Positions 61,651-64,000 of a DNA stretch of 64,000 nucleotides are shown here, in pieces. The notes beneath the pieces are model-generated. The model did no database searches. It was not told the DNA's origin and was given only the letters and a program-made list of their open reading frames with translations. Every line of letters starts with the position of its first letter. The stretch's first letter is position 1. The stretch is from contig JAAXHH010000013.1 in assembly GCA_012270975.1 (NCBI GenBank), positions 37,240 to 101,239 of the forward strand, written 5' to 3'. The position numbers and the translations under genes were made by a program. The DNA comes from Candidatus Latescibacterota bacterium (GTDB lineage Bacteria; JAAXHH01).

Positions 61651-62763
61651 TCACCGCGCCAGCCACGTGCTGAAGCGCTCGTTCATCTCTTCGCCGTTGT
61701 CGCTCCACCATTCCCAGTCGTTCTGCAGGGTGCGCGTCGCGTTCTCCGGGGTCGTGGGCATGTGCGGTCTCATGTCCACCCCCGTCTCGGCGTGGGTCGA
61801 GATCAGGGGCATGGCGGAACGGCGCGTCGGACTGTAGGCGATGTACCGGGCGAGGCCGGCCATGGACTCCGCCGTGGTGCCGAAGTCGAGAAACCGGAGC
61901 GCGGCGTCGAGATTGCGCGTGCCCTCGACGATGCCGAACCCGCTTGTATCCAGGACCTGCCCGTCCCAGACGATCACGAAGGGCTGGTCCTCCAGGACCT
62001 GGGCATTGAAGATGCGGCCGTTGTAGGCCGTGGTCATCACCACCTCGCCGTCTGCCAGCATCTGCGGCGGCTGGGCGCCGGTCTCCCACCACACGATGTG
62101 TTCCTTGATGGTATCCAACTTGCGGAAGGCCCGGGCGACACCCGCCTCGGTGTCCAGCGTGGCGTAGACCTCGTCCAGCGGCACGCCGTCCGCCATCAGC
62201 GCGAACTCGAGGTTGACCAGCGGAAACCGTCTCATGCCCCTGCGGCCCGGGAATTTCTCCAGGTCGAAGAAGTCGCCGACAGAAGTGGGCTTCACGTCTC
62301 CGATGCGGGCGTCATTGTAGGCGAAAATCGTCGAGTAGAAGAGCTTCGTCACCCCGCATTCCGTGATCGTGCCCTCGACGAAGTCATCCGCGGCCGGCGT
62401 GCCGTCGGCGCCGGGGGACAGATCGTCGATGTTGATCGGAACGAGGAGCCCCTCGTCGCATCCCCGCACCAGGTCGGGAATCTCCAGGTCGACCACGTCC
62501 CAGTATACGTTGCCCACGTCCACCTGCGCGCGGATCTGCGCCAGCCCGCCGTTGTAGTCCTCGAAGTTGATGTCTATGCCCGTTTCCGCCTTGAACCGTT
62601 CGTGGTAGCCCTTCTCGCAGGCGCGGGAGTAGGAGCCGCCGAAGCTGACGATGGTGATCGTCCGGTTTTGGGCAGATGCCTGGCCCGGGGGATATGCCGT
62701 CAGCAAGGCCAATGCCACCAGGGCTGAAAGGACGACGCGAATCATGGGGAAATTGCTCGACAT
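61651..62763 (-). CDS. Orphan polyamine-type ABC substrate-binding protein
   Basis: 370-aa periplasmic binding protein with signal peptide (VVLSALVALALLTAYPPGQASAQ). It is a close paralogue of the SBP at 24964: ITIVSFGGSYSRACEKGY, FEDYNGGLAQIRAQVDVGNVYWDVVDLE, WDGQVLDTSGFGIVEGT and DNGEEMNERFSTWLAR line up without gaps. No ATPase or permease is adjacent, so it may borrow the importer at 23858-28118. RBS GGAGAG about 9 nt upstream of ATG. The PhyH oxygenase gene follows after 10 nt. The upstream DNA carries a duplicated 18-nt element. Confidence 0.92.
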   Translation of the reverse strand: MSSNFPMIRVVLSALVALALLTAYPPGQASAQNRTITIVSFGGSYSRACEKGYHERFKAETGIDINFEDYNGGLAQIRAQVDVGNVYWDVVDLEIPDLVRGCDEGLLVPINIDDLSPGADGTPAADDFVEGTITECGVTKLFYSTIFAYNDARIGDVKPTSVGDFFDLEKFPGRRGMRRFPLVNLEFALMADGVPLDEVYATLDTEAGVARAFRKLDTIKEHIVWWETGAQPPQMLADGEVVMTTAYNGRIFNAQVLEDQPFVIVWDGQVLDTSGFGIVEGTRNLDAALRFLDFGTTAESMAGLARYIAYSPTRRSAMPLISTHAETGVDMRPHMPTTPENATRTLQNDWEWWSDNGEEMNERFSTWLAR

Positions 62764-62839
62764 ACGGAATGCTCTCCATTTTGCGAATTGGGGACGCGAC
62801 GGTAGGACGGACCTGATGACGCTAAGTTAGGTCAAATAT

Positions 62840-62875
62840 GCTGATTATCAATACAAAGCTGATTATCAACACAAA
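62840..62875. promoter_or_regulatory. Two 18-nt iterons upstream of the SBP-PhyH operon
   Basis: GCTGATTATCAATACAAA and GCTGATTATCAACACAAA are head to tail with one mismatch. Each contains the partial palindrome TGATTATCA. They lie about 75-110 nt upstream of the SBP start codon, so they are candidate sites for a trans-acting regulator. Confidence 0.7.
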
Positions 62876-62886
62876 ATGGGCGGAAT

Positions 62887-63768
62887 TCAGGGGTGAGCGC
62901 TGTAAATCGCGGGCGAAAGCCGAACGCGATCCGCCAGGGGCGGCTCCAGGCGGTAGGCTCGCCTTCTTCTTCGGAAATCGTATAACCTCACGACCCTGAA
63001 GATCTCGGGATTTTCCTCGGACACGATCAATTCGTTCCTGGTAATGAAGAAGGGGGTTGTCTTCGGACCGTTCGTCGTTTTGATCTCCAGCCAACGCTCG
63101 CGGCTGGCCTCACTGCCTTTGCCTGTTCCGTGGAAGGAACGGATGTCGAAGCCGTAACCGTCCCCATCGTCCCGGGCGACCCAACGCACATTGTTTGCAA
63201 GGTCCTGCCTGCCGAGCATGGACAACCTCTGCCGCTCCAATTCGAACACGAACTCCTCGCCTTCCTTTCCAAGCATTCGATTGCGGGCATCTCTCTCGGC
63301 GGGAGGTTCGAACTTCCGTATGATCTTGCTGATGTCTTCCGGCAATTGAGGACCCGAGATTTCCAGAGGTAACGGCGCGTCTTCATATATCCGTTCCGGA
63401 TCTACTACCTGCTCCAGATCTATTGTAAACTCGGGTGGACGTTCTCTTACCGTGGACGCCTCTCCCGTCAGAGACGCATAAAGAATAGCGTCTTCATGTA
63501 GTCGTGTCTGCACCGCCTCGAACAACGCCCGTTGGTAATTTCGGTATGGTTTGTATCCATCGATCGAGGGAAGCCCGAGTTTCTCTAACACCGCGCTGAT
63601 GTTCATATGCTTGCGTTCAATCGATCCCTTGGTACGCTCGATGGTGTCCATGAGCACAAGACGATGCTCGGTCTTGTTGTAGCCGCGCCCATCCAATTCG
63701 AGCCGGAGCATGTCGAAGTAGTCTTCTACGATGGCGTCGATTTCGGCTTCGGACCAGTTACGGGGCAT
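62887..63768 (-). CDS. DUF3883 domain protein (nuclease-fold-like)
   Basis: 293 aa. The C-terminal half is a DUF3883 (NO VEIN C-terminal-like) domain: GKEGEEFVFELERQRL, VARDDGDGYGFDIRSF and RWLEIKTTNGPKTTPFFITRNELIVS, i.e. the E...D...ExK pattern of PD-(D/E)xK-type folds. The N-terminal half (EAEIDAIVEDYFDMLRLELDGRGYNKTEHR) is a helical domain often joined to DUF3883. This architecture is found in restriction-modification and defence neighbourhoods, but no partner genes are visible before the window ends. Lower GC suggests it came from elsewhere. Confidence 0.85.
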   Translation of the reverse strand: MPRNWSEAEIDAIVEDYFDMLRLELDGRGYNKTEHRLVLMDTIERTKGSIERKHMNISAVLEKLGLPSIDGYKPYRNYQRALFEAVQTRLHEDAILYASLTGEASTVRERPPEFTIDLEQVVDPERIYEDAPLPLEISGPQLPEDISKIIRKFEPPAERDARNRMLGKEGEEFVFELERQRLSMLGRQDLANNVRWVARDDGDGYGFDIRSFHGTGKGSEASRERWLEIKTTNGPKTTPFFITRNELIVSEENPEIFRVVRLYDFRRRRRAYRLEPPLADRVRLSPAIYSAHP

Positions 63769-64000
63769 GGGGGGTCATCTATCGTAGTTATTCAGTGTTA
63801 AAACTAACTGCTGGATTCTATATGGCACTATATTACCTATCGATTGTGGACAGGCATGTTGACTAGTCTAATGAGTTTAGGTTCAGTTCGAAGTTAAAAC
63901 AAAGCACCTGATGGAGCAACATTGAGAACGGGATCAACATGAATCCTGAAAATCAAGAGAATGGCCCCATGTCAAACTGGAGTTGACCCGGTTTAATGGA
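63769..64000. other. Intergenic, AT-rich window edge
   Basis: 232 nt without a supported gene. The stretch is distinctly AT-rich and has no clear promoter or hairpin. Its sequence is cut by the window end, so a gene beginning further right cannot be ruled out. Confidence 0.5.

Overview
The window is a GC-rich, densely coded bacterial chromosome segment. It has canonical Shine-Dalgarno sites (GGAGG-type, one as long as GGAGGTGAT), sigma70-like promoters, frequent TTG/GTG starts and no CCA encoded in its tRNAs. The content (TonB/ExbB/ExbD/TPR cluster, CTPSR/CSPAR sulfatases, phytanoyl-CoA dioxygenase-like oxygenases, several Gfo/Idh/MocA oxidoreductases, YpdA and bacilliredoxin, QueF, actinobacterial-type Ino1) fits an uncultivated, marine or sponge-associated member of the FCB-side phyla. 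Latescibacterota-like is my best guess, but the lineage is an inference from gene content only; no rRNA is present.

Layout. 1-1909: 5' part of a membrane pyrophosphatase (minus). 2100-8166: minus-strand cluster for TonB-dependent uptake (small membrane protein, PstS-like lipoprotein, secreted TPR protein, ExbB, ExbD, ExbD, TonB). 8401-10597: methylmalonyl-CoA mutase catalytic subunit followed by the epimerase. 10791-14570: two repeat-containing coiled-coil membrane proteins flanking a frameshifted HD hydrolase and a secreted PIG-L deacetylase. 14831-19525: 2-hydroxyacid dehydrogenase, tRNA-Glu and tRNA-Gln each with its own promoter, dGTPase-like hydrolase, sulfatase, lipoprotein. 19704-23610: PhyH oxygenase, aminotransferase, PC4-like protein and an unusual phosphatase-TagA glycosylase fusion. 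23858-29285: complete polyamine-type ABC importer (ATPase, binding protein, two permeases) convergent with a Rieske oxygenase. 29391-34003: M16 protease, Gfo/Idh oxidoreductase, beta-propeller protein. 34210-36196: ArsR-ArsI pair and a Cys/Met-metabolism PLP enzyme. 36286-39542: zinc-knuckle-like membrane protein, an oxidoreductase-isomerase operon behind a promoter with a perfect 18-bp palindrome, and a bacilliredoxin. 39556-43522: QueF, an uncharacterised protein and Ino1 divergent from a LysR regulator. 43513-50638: CcmH-like protein, a third coiled-coil repeat protein, an MFS-HEAT fusion, Gfo/Idh and two tandem DSD1-type PLP enzymes. 50865-57078: enoyl-CoA hydratase, small unknown protein, ABC-F ATPase, YpdA, PurE, PurK. 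57128-63768: GGCT-like protein, phosphotransferase, sulfatase, PhyH oxygenase with an orphan polyamine-type binding protein, and a DUF3883 protein.

How it fits together. Most of the window looks like a scavenger's equipment: outer-membrane uptake powered by TonB, an importer for small cationic or organic solutes, and oxygenases, sulfatases, Gfo/Idh dehydrogenases, TIM-barrel isomerase and PLP lyases that would degrade unusual substrates. Propionate/odd-chain carbon enters through methylmalonyl-CoA. YpdA plus bacilliredoxin suggests a bacillithiol-type thiol system. I found no CRISPR array, insertion sequence, prophage or assembled defence island. The most unusual items are the phosphatase-glycosylase fusion, the family of three coiled-coil proteins whose genes carry near-perfect 21/33-nt tandem repeats, the MFS-HEAT fusion and several clear operator-like palindromes or iterons.
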